This document shows, one piece after another, positions 8,391 to 18,501 of a stretch of DNA of 23,651 nt. The first letter of the stretch is position 1. Every line of letters starts with the position of its first letter. Position numbers and translations under genes: made by a program. Origin of the DNA: Conidiobolus coronatus NRRL 28638 (taxonomy: Eukaryota > Entomophthoromycota > Entomophthoromycetes > Entomophthorales > Conidiobolaceae); the NCBI GenBank assembly GCA_001566745.1, contig KQ964467.1, forward strand, positions 4,537 through 28,187. Reading direction: 5' to 3'. The notes beneath the pieces were generated by a model. It did not search any database and was not told the DNA's origin. It was given only the letters and a program-made list of their open reading frames with translations.

Positions 8391-10102
8391 AATTTTTTTA
8401 TTTTTATTTTTATGCACGATTAGCGGTAAACCTCTTCAATGCCATTAATAAATTTATGCTAGGATAATTTTACATAATAATACACAGTTAAAAATTTTAC
8501 TTTAAAACTTGATCAAATTTTAACTTGTAAGTTGAGATAAACATTGATTATATTTGTTCATTTTTGGATAAGTTACATAATAATTTACATAATAATTTAC
8601 GCTAAACCAATTATATATCGCTTAATGACTTTCACCAGTTTAAATAACAAATTACAAACTAATAGAAAATTTTTAAAAAAAATTTAGTTGTTTTTTTCTA
8701 AATAAACAAGTTATATAAATAACAATGCAAATAAAAACGCAATAACTCCCATAACATGCGTATATATAGCTTATTCCATATTAAGTTAATAGAATACCAA
8801 GAGTATGTCACCAGTTCAAAAATATCAATTTTATTTATTCTGGCCTTTTTAAGGCTCTCAATTTAATTTTTAATGAATGTTTAATCATTGTACAATAAAG
8901 AGAGGTTTAGATTAATTTTACTATGCGCTTAAATGCTTTTCATATATGCTAAATGGCAATCTTTTACCTAGTGAATATTGGATTTAAATGGTTAATTTTA
9001 TTGCATTAATAAATTGAAATTAAAGTTTAATGTATTTTTGAATAGAAGGAAAATAGCAATAGTTAAGTAGAAAGAAATTTTATTTAGTTTAATAAGTATA
9101 TAATATTAATACTGTTTATATGGTGGATAAATTTAAACTATTAATTTCTAATAGTTTTAAAGATAAACAAAATAAAAAATCAATATGCAAACAGTTTTAA
9201 CCTATAGGATTAATATCTTTATTAAGTATAATTTTAACTTTACGCATATTTAAAAATGCTAATGGCTAAAAATTTTAGAAATCAAGTTTAAATGCGCATA
9301 AGGGTGCATATAGTTAAAAATAATTGACTAAATGAATGTATTTTAATCTAAAAAATATAAAACATATAGGTGAATAACACTCTCAATTAACTATCAAATT
9401 AAGAAATGTTTATAGTGGATAAATTAATTTGCAAAGACCCTTAATCAGCATTAAGTACTGAAATGAAATTATTTTAGAGGCTTAATAAATTCAACTGAAT
9501 TAAATAAAAGTTATTATTCAATTTAGATAATATAGTTAGAGATGTAGAGTGGATTATTATTGCAAATGCATTATCCTAAAGGAGTGCAGCAGATGAAGTA
9601 CAGATAAAGCAATAAAATATAAATATTATGCTATCCTAGTCTCGTTACATTTTAAGCTAATAGTAATCATACAAATAGCTAGGCGCATAATTAATGCTTT
9701 TTAAAGAATGTATAAAACTTGTATAGCAATAATCTGCCGATATAAAGCCTCAATATTCAGAATAAAATTTAATTTTTATTTATATGGCATTGTGAATATA
9801 TATTAGTTTAATTAGCGCATTAATTATTTTTTTATATACCTCAATATTTTATTGGAATAACATGTGAAGGAATGCAGTAAATTGTTAACTAATTTCTTCA
9901 ACTATTAAATAATATTAACTAATCTTTTAAAAAGCTCTTTTTTAGCTATTAACTAGCAAAAATAGTAGTATTTTGAGCTAAATATTATCATAAATCTAAA
10001 TACTTGATACGTTGGTCTTAATTGATATTAATTACCTTAATTAACTTAATTAATCTACCACTCTATTCTACCATAGTGATAAATATTTATTACATAATAA
10101 GC
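8391..10102. other. Long A+T-rich intergenic region
   Basis: No coding frame or RNA gene can be supported. Bases 8900-8920 resemble the inner part of one TIR of the elements at 10103 and 22849, but no matching second end was found. Confidence 0.5.
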
Positions 10103-10364
10103 CATAAGAGGGACTCTATTTAATTTAACTTTGTATGAACTCTGTTCAAAATTTTAATTTTAATACAAGAGAGTTATCATCATTATGAACATTATTTAAA
10201 AAAAATTATTGATAATACCATATTAAAATATTATATTATCAAATTTCACTAATAAAATATGGTGTTTAATACGCTGCATGCGACTAAAAATCGAAAATAA
10301 TGTATATTTGCGCTATAAAAATTATGGACAAATTTTCCTCAATTTAACCGGAATCACTCATATA
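10103..10364 (+). mobile_element. MITE-like TIR element, copy near the left end of the inverted duplication
   Basis: The right end (about 10318-10364) matches the family terminus (GGACAAATTTTCCTC, TTTAACC, GAATCACTCATATA). The left end (about 10103-10132) is a worn match to the inverted terminus (AGAGG, CT, TTTAATTT). Inside, the 20-base run GTTCAAAATTTTAATTTTAA (10143-10162) is identical to the reverse complement inside 22849-23118. Length is about 262 bp, with no coding capacity. Orientation is opposite to the copy at 22849, as expected if both belong to the inverted duplication; independent insertion is also possible. Confidence 0.55.
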
Positions 10365-12241
10365 ATTGAACACAATAAAAATACCGTTTAATTAAAATCT
10401 GTCGATTGTGATATACGTTATTATATGAAAAATTTTATATATTTGCTAAAAATAAACTATATATCATGTGAAATGAAACAATTTTCAATAAACGTAATGC
10501 ACTTATAAATTATTAGTTTTTTAATAATTAAAAATTATATTGTTAGCTAATCATTCTTGCAATATACAGTATTATAAAGGGAAATTTCTGTATATGATTT
10601 AATTATGAAATATATTTAATACTGGATTAGATCTCTGACTAGTATTTGTACGAATATAGGATTAATAGGAGCACTTTAAGGATAACTGAATTCGCTGCTT
10701 TAATGAGAAATTGGGTTCAATTACTTTTGTATTATATATAAACTGTCACTCATATATAGTAAATATAATTATCATTGGTTTATATGATATTATCAACTCT
10801 TTAAAATAAATAAGAACTTCAAATGGTATATGAGAAAACTTGATTAAAGATAAGAATTCTTATTAAGTCAACTTTATTATTTTAAAAAAAATTATACTTT
10901 TCTAAAATTTTTAGTATATTTTAATCAATATTAATCACTAAAAATATTTTAATTATTTAAATCTAAACTCAAATAATTAATAAATTATTAAGTTTATAAA
11001 ATTTTATGCAGTTATATATAAATTTGGATTGAGTTAACTGAAAATTCTCATATCAGTGTATTGAGTTATTAGAAATTTATCAATCTAATGATCTACTAAT
11101 TTAGTAATTTTACATATTAAATATTAATTTTATAAGTTTCTAAAAGCTTATAATAAATATTAGCGTTTTAACTTGAAGAATATATAATAGATTAATTAAG
11201 AACTATTCAATTAATCAAATTATTTTATTCTCATATAATATTGTATTAATTCTACCCGCAATACCCAACTACATATATATTAGATCGCTTTAGATACAAC
11301 TAATAATAACTTGCAAAATTTATAAATCTAGATCTTAACAGATAAAATTTGTTGAGAATAGGGAATAAAAAATATAATTTCTCAAGCTTTAATAAAAATC
11401 ACCTTATTGAAAATTGAGGAATGCGCACTCATCATTATTGTTATTGACAAATTGGAGTTGTGTAACTGAATTTTTTCGTTGAACTACTTTGCAATATTAT
11501 CGTAATTTGTATTAAGTTTTTTACTATCGGGATAATAGCTATATTCATAATGATTAGAAGCTAGTACCGATTATTGTAATCAGGAAAATTATTTTTTATT
11601 AACTTTTATCCAAATGTACAATATAAAGTAAATTATCACTACTTATACAGCTTATAATTTCCAATTTTTTGATTATATTCACAAGTACAATAAATTAAAC
11701 CTTTTAATTAATTAATACCATGAAAAGTAATTAAATTTAAAAAAACTCTTCAATAAAATTTTAATGAATTTGTACTAAGATTATTTGCAATATATTTAGA
11801 ATAACATAACATTATTAAAGTTGTTAATATAAACTAAATCAATAATTTAAGCTTCCGTATGATTATTTGTTATTAATAATGGATTTAAATAAGAATGATG
11901 AATAATATATTATTAGGCTTATCCATCTTCTAAATAGAATTTAAGCGTATTAATTTTGATAATTAAGCTCATTCTATATTTCGAAATTAAGGGTTCAGTT
12001 AGAATCGCTTAATTAATATATATAGTTTGAAGTATTTATATATAGCAAAAACAGTGACTGATATTAAAATTTTACATAGCTTTAGCTCTCTTTTAATCAA
12101 TAATCAATAATTTCTCACTAAACTTTAAATAAAGCTATATTTAACAGTTGATTTGAATACTGAGATTATTTGGTAATCTAACTTTAAATTGTTTCAATTA
12201 GTGATAGTTTAGCGTTTTAAAAAAGCTTGTTAAAAGACTAT
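10365..12241. other. A+T-rich region, left downstream flank of the inverted duplication
   Basis: No gene is seen. Bases 11332-11494 are a diverged mirror of 21911-22095; the best part is TTGGAGTTGTGTAACTGAA at 11452-11470, an exact 19-base inverted match to 21922-21940, followed in both arms by TACTTTGCA. Confidence 0.5.
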
Positions 12242-12551
12242 NNNNNNNNNNNNNNNNNNNNNNNNNNNNNNNNNNNNNNNNNNNNNNNNNNNNNNNNNNN
12301 NNNNNNNNNNNNNNNNNNNNNNNNNNNNNNNNNNNNNNNNNNNNNNNNNNNNNNNNNNNNNNNNNNNNNNNNNNNNNNNNNNNNNNNNNNNNNNNNNNNN
12401 NNNNNNNNNNNNNNNNNNNNNNNNNNNNNNNNNNNNNNNNNNNNNNNNNNNNNNNNNNNNNNNNNNNNNNNNNNNNNNNNNNNNNNNNNNNNNNNNNNNN
12501 NNNNNNNNNNNNNNNNNNNNNNNNNNNNNNNNNNNNNNNNNNNNNNNNNNN
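12242..12551. other. Assembly gap (310 N)
   Basis: An unbroken run of N. It lies in one arm of the inverted duplication, so the true distance between the transporter gene and its downstream flank is uncertain. Confidence 0.99.
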
Positions 12552-12879
12552 TTTAAACTTTAAGCTTGAATATTTAATAATATATATATTGAATTTAACA
12601 TATTAATTATTTAAAAGTTTTGAAACATGTTAATATTTCAAGCCACCTTTCCAATGTTTAATCAAGAAAGTTTAAATATAGATTTTCAATTAAATTTCAA
12701 AAAAATAAGTTTTGAGCATAAATTACACTTTAAGATATTGAATAGTAATTAATTTAATTCTTATTATTTTTTGCTAATAGATAACAAAATTATTGAAGTT
12801 GTGTAAGACCGGTATATGTACCATACAAAATCTATAATAAAATACAAAATAAAAGTATAATTGTTAAATTTATAGCAGT
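12552..12879. other. A+T-rich sequence between the gap and the transporter 3' end
   Basis: No gene is seen. The last bases near 12880 correspond to the 3' end of the minus-strand transporter transcript. Confidence 0.45.
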
Positions 12880-12885
12880 TTTATT
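12880..12885 (-). terminator. Candidate polyadenylation signal of peptide transporter 1
   Basis: TTTATT on the + strand, 91-96 nt past the stop. The surrounding bases resemble the region holding AATAAA downstream of the second transporter, so the position is conserved between the copies. Confidence 0.45.
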
Positions 12886-12975
12886 TATTTAGAGAAGTTG
12901 AAAGTTAAATAATTACAAATATATTTTTGTAAAATAGCTAAGTTAATTACATCATATATCAATATATGAATTAAA

Positions 12976-14574
12976 TTATTCTTCATCTTTGTTAAAGAAG
13001 AGGAAGATGAAAATAATGGTGACAACACCCATGACAGCGGCTTCACCAGTGAACAACCAGGTGTAGTAGGGATCGGCGGAACCAAGGGCAACAATCATAC
13101 CAAGAAGAGAACCGATACAGTTAGTGAAAAGGAAAAGAGCAAGGACAAAAGATTTGAGTTCTTCAGAGGCATACTTGAAAGCGAATTCTAAACCAGTAGC
13201 AGAGGCGAAAATTTCAGAGACAGCCATTAAGAAGTAGACAATAATTTGCCACCAGATAGTGAAGTCATTGTTCAAATCACCGACATCCTCAGGTTTAACA
13301 CCAACATCAATGGTGTATTTATCGGAGAAATCATAGTAAGGTCCAGAAGCATATACCTTAGATTGGAAGATAGCAGCAAGAACCATAGAAAGAGTACAGA
13401 GAGTGAAACCAATACAGATACGACGAAGAGGGCCCAAGTTGACTCCTAACTTACGTAAACCGGGGAAGATGAGATAATCGAAGATAGGAAGGAAAATGAC
13501 TAATACAAGGGAGTTGACAACATTAAGCTGTTCAGAAGATAACCATTCGGGACGTTGCATACGCATACCTTGGATAATGAAAGAATCAGACATGTTGTTG
13601 TAAAGAGCCCAGTAGAAACCGTAGAAAGCAAAAGCCTTACAAGCTCTGAGAGATTTCTTAAGATCTTCAACAAATTGGTGATCCCAGCCAACAGAAACTT
13701 TATCAGAAACCTTAGCATTGTCTAAGAAATGAGTAGCATCAGGGTTAGAACCACGGTTGGCAATGGCGTACTTAATACAACCGAGAGCTTTGGTAAGAGG
13801 GTTGACAGTGATTTCAGTATCCTTGAACTTGTTCTTACCAAGGGCAAAGACAATAGTACCAACAACGAAGACACAGGCGGGGAAACCATAAGTAACACCA
13901 TAGTTACCATGGTTAAGATAGGCATCACCCTTAACAGCAGTAGCCTTGCTGAGGATAGGGCAGACAATTTGACCAACGAAAGCACCCAAGTTAATGGACC
14001 AGTAGAAGAAACGGAAAATACGTTCAACAGTCAAGTTGTGACCATAGAATTCATTAGGCTTTCTACCAGTAGGAACATCTTCAGCAGGAACTTGAAGAGC
14101 AGCGAAAGCGGAGACATTGGACTTAATACCACCCATACCGAAGGCAATGAAAATGTATGAAGCAACGATGAAACCCCAAGTACCACAGTTAGCAGCAAGA
14201 CCAGCAGGAGAAGCAGTAGCAGCCAAGATGACTAAACCAATAATATACCAGATAGCAGAGAGAACGATAGCCTTATATTTACCGACGTAACCATCAGCTA
14301 AAGAGGCACCGAAAATAACAGTGAAATAAGCGAAAAAAGTGAAACCTCTGTTAATAGCAGAGGCAGATTGAGTAGAGTAACCTAAGGTCTTAACCAAGTA
14401 GGGAATGAACATTAAAGAAGCACCATAGAAAGATAAACGTTCACATAATTCGGTGACAATAACAATCCAAGCAGAGCTAGGAATGGGACCGTAGATAAAA
14501 TGGGCGTCCTCACCGGGAACTACCTTTTCGGATTTATAAGCGGTAGTTTCTAAGTCTTTAGAATCGCGAGTCAT
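12976..14574 (-). CDS. PTR2: Proton-coupled oligopeptide transporter, POT/PTR2 family, copy 1 (532 aa)
   Basis: Predicted plasma-membrane symporter importing di/tripeptides with protons. POT landmarks are present. ELCERLSFYG (42-51) is the ExxER motif of helix 1 for proton coupling. LADGYVGKYKA (92-102) matches the first family signature. FFYWSINLGAFVGQI (189-203) matches the second. AVSEIFASATGLEFAF (451-466) carries the conserved helix-10 Glu454. About 12 hydrophobic segments are visible, with a soluble N-terminus (1-33), a central loop (about 245-310) and a late loop (about 406-437). The length is typical for fungal PTR2. Codons are strongly biased (GGT, GCT, TTC, AAG), suggesting high expression. 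It lies head to head with copy 2, to which it is nearly identical except at the N-terminus and a few loops; it has two more residues in the late loop (about 418-434) and two fewer near residue 18. A homologous TATA box and leader lie upstream. Confidence 0.95.
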   Translation of the reverse strand: MTRDSKDLETTAYKSEKVVPGEDAHFIYGPIPSSAWIVIVTELCERLSFYGASLMFIPYLVKTLGYSTQSASAINRGFTFFAYFTVIFGASLADGYVGKYKAIVLSAIWYIIGLVILAATASPAGLAANCGTWGFIVASYIFIAFGMGGIKSNVSAFAALQVPAEDVPTGRKPNEFYGHNLTVERIFRFFYWSINLGAFVGQIVCPILSKATAVKGDAYLNHGNYGVTYGFPACVFVVGTIVFALGKNKFKDTEITVNPLTKALGCIKYAIANRGSNPDATHFLDNAKVSDKVSVGWDHQFVEDLKKSLRACKAFAFYGFYWALYNNMSDSFIIQGMRMQRPEWLSSEQLNVVNSLVLVIFLPIFDYLIFPGLRKLGVNLGPLRRICIGFTLCTLSMVLAAIFQSKVYASGPYYDFSDKYTIDVGVKPEDVGDLNNDFTIWWQIIVYFLMAVSEIFASATGLEFAFKYASEELKSFVLALFLFTNCIGSLLGMIVALGSADPYYTWLFTGEAAVMGVVTIIFIFLFFNKDEE

Positions 14575-14717
14575 AAGAGAAAACTTAGAAAGAGATTTTT
14601 ATAAAAAAGAGAGCAATTGATCAGTAGCAGACTATAGTCAATGCTATATAATAAAAAAAACTAGAGAAGAGTTAGAAGAGACAAGCTGATACCGATGGCA
14701 ATGCCAAATGTCAAAGG

Positions 14718-14725
14718 TTTATATA
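14718..14725 (-). promoter_or_regulatory. TATA box of peptide transporter 1, with a leader shared with copy 2
   Basis: TATATAAA on the minus strand begins 151 nt before the ATG; copy 2 has the same box 155 nt before its ATG. Downstream in both lie GACAT, TATCAGCTT (here 14683-14691 inverted), TCTTCTAAC and an ATTGACT...CTGATCA stretch, in the same order. The long TATA-to-ATG distance implies a leader of roughly 100 nt or more. Confidence 0.6.
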
Positions 14726-15014
14726 GCAGTTTGAACTCAATTCAGTGGGTATATTATGATAGATAGTTTAACTGCATGATCAACCGTGATTATTTTTTTA
14801 AAAATTGAGGGAGAAAATTGAATTCAAGGTGATTTATACCCACTAATATCACAAGTCTTTTGTTTATAATGGCTAGGGCACTTTTTTATAAAATCCATTA
14901 TTCAGGTATTATTAGATTTATTAAAATATTTATTAGGTATATATTAAGCTTATTTAATCTATTGTTTTGGCAAATTAAAGAATTCAATCAAGTATTTTAT
15001 TAATTTACTAGCCA

Positions 15015-15021
15015 TGACTCA
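15015..15021. promoter_or_regulatory. Gcn4/AP-1-type heptamer upstream of transporter 1
   Basis: TGACTCA, 441 nt before the ATG at 14574. Copy 2 has the same heptamer at a comparable distance. A short motif; binding is inferred only. Confidence 0.3.
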
Positions 15022-16968
15022 TCAATATAATAGCGATTAAATTGAAAACTTACAGTGTTTTGTTTCTATGAATAACTCTAGTTAATTTGACTAATTTGCA
15101 TCAGTTTGATCAAAAATTTAACTTTAATATAAATGAATTATTATTGATTGAAATCATTATTTAAAGAAATAAAATTTAAATATCAAATTACCATTTGTAA
15201 CATTATTTTAGTAAACAATGGTGTTTTGTTGATATGGTTTAAGTGAATAAAAATAAATAATATTATGTTTTAAAAATTTTTTGAATAAAGTTTCGTTAGT
15301 TTAACTTGAATATCTTGTATAATTAACTCAAATAAATAAAATTATTTTATATTAACAATGATCAATATTAGTTTATAAAAAGATAAGTTTTGAAAATATC
15401 CAAGTATACGATAAACGATAATCAACAAGAGCTTTAACTGTATTTTAACTACAATCAAATGGAAAAACTAAAACTAAAAATTAAAATTAGGAATTTCACC
15501 GAGCTAAAAAGCTTCAAATAAATTTTCCAAAAATTAAAAAAATTGAGTTACCTAATTTGGAAATAAATTTAATTAATAAAAATCTATTTTAAAAAAGATA
15601 TATATTAAACTTTAGTTACGGGTAAAATATTTTATCGATTTACAAATAAAATGGTATGATTTATTGGTCTAGTGTTATCATTATGACGATTATATAGACA
15701 ATTCTAAGTCAATACTATAGCATTAAGCTCTATTCAAGCTGAGTTAATATCTCAACATAATGTTCTTTGTTTTGAATAATTTTTGAGAGAAAAATGTTCA
15801 ATAAGTAAAATAAACAAAACCTACAAACATAATTCAACAAAATATTAAAGTACATGAAAAAGGCTCAACGTTACCAACTATAGTAAATAAATTATAGAAA
15901 ATAGTAATAAATAACAAGTAAACAATATCCACCCTGTAAGCATTTATGTAGTAAGAGGGAGCACATTTTAAGTCAAAATTACTAAAAAACTATTGAACAG
16001 AGTTTTTTCATATAATAACATTTATTTGATCCATTATTATTAATAATATATTTTCTATATGCGATAGAAATCTACTTTTAACTTATGATGTTGGGAATCT
16101 GTTTCAAATTTAGAAAAAGGAATTATATTAGTAAATATTTATAATAAAACTATTGATCTTGATAATGTACAATTTGTGTTAGTGCATAGTTATATTATAT
16201 TAAACCCAAAGTTTGCTAGCTCAAATTAATGAATTTTTTGGATAGTTGTTATCAAAACTTATAAGCGAAACATTTTAATTAATAATTAAAAATGTGATCC
16301 CGACATATAAATTTACAAAATTTTATTCAATATTAATACAATCATATGACAATAGTATGAGTATTGTAATGCTATAACAGCAGTTCTGTAGGATAATATG
16401 CAACCTTTCACTTTAATTCACTTATTCGAATCAGATGATTATTAAATTTCAGTAGTTTTTTATTTTTAGTAATATTATCTTATCTACTCCAGTATAAATA
16501 TTATTAAATGATATAAGAGTAGCTTAAAGCTTTATTCGATCGCTTTTAAAATGTTAATACTAGCTTAATTAGACGAAATGAATATAATCGCACCTCGGTT
16601 AAAAATTGTGAAGTCAGCCCCGATATCATAAGGCAGAGTTTAATTAAAAGCTAGTTAATAGCACACTTTTATAATAATGTCGAATAATGTAAAAATGATT
16701 TCACAAACTTAATCACTTGACAGTATAGGTATTCCACATTTTTCAGTTAAAAATAAAAATATTTTTTCATCGATTTTTTACTCAGTTGGCTAAACGAGTT
16801 TAGTGGTATATTTATTAAAATATTAATAAAAATTTACCCCTTATATTACATCTTTATATTGTTTTATAAAATATGATATGCTATTTAGAGCTCTTTAAAA
16901 AGGTTAGCTTATTCAAGTAAAGCATTTTGTGCTCTATAAATTAGCACCCTCCATTAATTAAATGTAAC

Positions 16969-16976
16969 TCACGTGA
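16969..16976. promoter_or_regulatory. E-box palindrome TCACGTGA, distal to transporter 2
   Basis: Contains CACGTG, the core bound by bHLH factors of the Cbf1/Pho4/USF kind. It lies about 1.5 kb upstream of the plus-strand transporter, at the edge of a less A+T-rich island. Confidence 0.3.
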
Positions 16977-17748
16977 ACCATAGTAAACTTGGGTCGATTG
17001 ATTATCCGCAACGATCAGTAGATAAAAGTGTGGTATAGTCCTTGGAGTAATTCTTTTAATTAGAAAAAAAGAATAAAGAATGTATTTATGGGTTGATCAA
17101 GAGGAGGCGATAACGTGGTCATCGATCAAAGGTCATCCGTGTCAATCGTCTTTATTTATTCATAATTAGAATCTTCTAGCTATACAGTTGGAGCCATTTC
17201 GTTAAAATGGATCCTTTAGAATTATTTTCTAGATAAGATAACAACTATATTATATAAAGATGAACCGATAAAAATAGTCAATATATCACACTTGTAGGCG
17301 CTGGGCTTTTATATAGTTAACTCTAATTTATACAATATATATTTGTGGATTTGTGATACAAAAATTCTGCATATATTGATTTTAAATCTAGAAGTCTTGA
17401 AAAATGGCACTGGCAGTCTAGAGAGATCATTATATTAAAAAAACGCATTAATTGCGCTCTAATTGAGTCCAGAACAACGCCAAAATTTTAATTAATAAAA
17501 TACTGTTATCAAAATAAACTTCTTCATTAAAACTATAAAAATATTCTTAGTCAATTATTGATATAGATTTTTTAGTATTGCGACATCATAAACAAAACAT
17601 TCCTAATTCACTAACTAGACCATTTGATTGATAAGAGAGAGAATGATAAATGATAGAATATATTTTTGTGTATCATCATATGATCCTTCTATATCCAGTA
17701 ATGGATTTATTGTATTAACAAAATGTCAAGTGATTTTTGATCAATTAA

Positions 17749-18039
17749 GCGATTGGTGAAAGTCCTCAATTTCACGTGATGAATAGCTTAAACCATAGGC
17801 TGAGATTAAAGGAAACGGCCATGTCCTTTAGAGGTTTGTATGAATGGGGAATTTTAAGCTAGTATGTGGTTTTGATCAGATTGAATTGGATAGGAGATCA
17901 TAAGACTTCCATACTTAGCCATCACATGATAGCAAGGAGAATAGAATGGGATTTTAAATTGCTAGGTGAGAGTTGGCAATTGGGAAAATATAAAACAGAA
18001 ATGAGGATTAGACAAATTAATGATGTTGTGCTAGCGTAA
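17749..18039 (+). pseudogene. Possible broken exon or gene remnant, unrecognised
   Basis: A single frame stays open from 17749 to 18036 apart from one TAG at 17860-17862. ATG codons lie at 17779 and 17821; the second gives MSFRGLYEWGILS and then the stop. The 58 codons after the stop are Trp- and charge-containing (for example WDFKLLGESWQLGKYK). The frame ends at a TAA embedded in GTAAGT (18036-18041), a perfect splice-donor-like hexamer. The segment is less A+T-rich than its surroundings. No family is recognised, and chance is a real alternative. It could also simply be promoter sequence of the transporter. Confidence 0.25.
17772..17779. promoter_or_regulatory. E-box palindrome TCACGTGA, nearer copy upstream of transporter 2
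   Basis: Second exact TCACGTGA, about 725 nt before the ATG at 18502, at the edge of the second less A+T-rich island. None is seen on the copy-1 side of the spacer. Confidence 0.35.
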
Positions 18040-18144
18040 GTCTATTTTCATAGAATAGATTTGCGCCAATTAGTACTTTTTTCCTTATAGGAAAAAGTAG
18101 CAAATATAGCTGACAGTTAGCATAATGACTCACGTTAGCGTGAG
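18030..18144. repeat. Cluster of nested hairpins upstream of transporter 2
   Basis: GCTAGCGTAAGTC (18030-18042) pairs with GACTCACGTTAGC (18127-18139) at 11 of 13 positions, enclosing the segment. Inside, TTTTTCC (18078-18084) pairs with GGAAAAA (18090-18096), and TCTATT (18041-18046) pairs with AATAGA (18054-18059). At the right edge CTCACG (18129-18134) pairs with CGTGAG (18139-18144) around TTAG, competing with the outer stem. Confidence 0.5.
18126..18132. promoter_or_regulatory. Gcn4/AP-1-type heptamer upstream of transporter 2
   Basis: TGACTCA, 370 nt before the ATG at 18502, overlapping the right stem of the hairpin cluster. General amino-acid control of a peptide transporter would be plausible but is only inferred. 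Confidence 0.3.
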
Positions 18145-18346
18145 ACAAAATTCTTAATAAATTTGGTAGTTAATTGGCTAATCGAGTGCGCAATGTTAAA
18201 TTGTCCCTATTAGGCACAAAATGGATACAATTTTGAAATTTCAACATTCGAAATTTAACTTTTCCCAACTAATATTTGAACTTATCCAGCTTCCACACAT
18301 CTTAATCTAAATCATCGAAATACTTACACAGCAAGATTTTAATTAC

Positions 18347-18354
18347 TATATAAA
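18347..18354 (+). promoter_or_regulatory. TATA box of peptide transporter 2
   Basis: TATATAAA starting 155 nt before the ATG, with the same downstream order of blocks as copy 1 (GACAT, TATCAGCTT at 18380-18388, TCTTCTAAC). Conservation in otherwise diverged flanks argues that it is the functional core promoter. Confidence 0.65.
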
Positions 18355-18501
18355 CTATGACATATGCACATCTATGCTCTATCAGCTTAATTACTCTTCT
18401 AACCTTTCTCAAACCCTTCAATCGTATTGACTTACGTCTACTGAACTGATCACCAACTCTTTTATTCATCTTTATAACTTTATTTCAGTTCAATACTCCT
18501 A

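Larger units (their letters stand above)
14726..18346. other. Spacer between the divergent transporter genes (shared upstream region)
   Basis: No intact gene is supported. Most is very A+T-rich. Two less A+T-rich islands occur on the copy-2 side at about 16940-17220 and 17750-18150; each begins with the palindrome TCACGTGA. A TGACTCA heptamer occurs at 15015-15021 (441 nt from copy 1) and another at 18126-18132 (370 nt from copy 2). The second island holds a broken frame (17749-18039) and a cluster of hairpins (18030-18144), listed separately. Confidence 0.5.

Noticed and set aside
8805-8852. 15-codon frame starting MSPVQKYQFYLF, faintly like the N-terminus of membrane paralog 3
   Set aside because: Too short and low in complexity; nothing downstream continues the similarity.
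8900-8920. Match to the inner part of the element TIR
   Set aside because: Only about 20 bases and no partner terminus about 265 bp away, so it may be chance.
10740-10757. TCACTCATATAT resembling the element terminus
   Set aside because: Similarity does not extend upstream into the rest of the terminal repeat.
12227-12556. Apparent open frame across the N run
   Set aside because: It consists almost entirely of unknown bases.
13729-14160. Long open frame antisense to transporter 1, with a near-identical counterpart at 18928-19353
   Set aside because: It lies fully opposite the conserved transporter. Its similarity between copies follows from the near-identical sense DNA and the biased codon use that avoids stops on the other strand.
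18037-18487. Possible leader intron of transporter 2 between GTAAGT and TTTCAG
   Set aside because: The conserved TATA box at 18347 lies inside it, so transcription most likely starts downstream of the donor.
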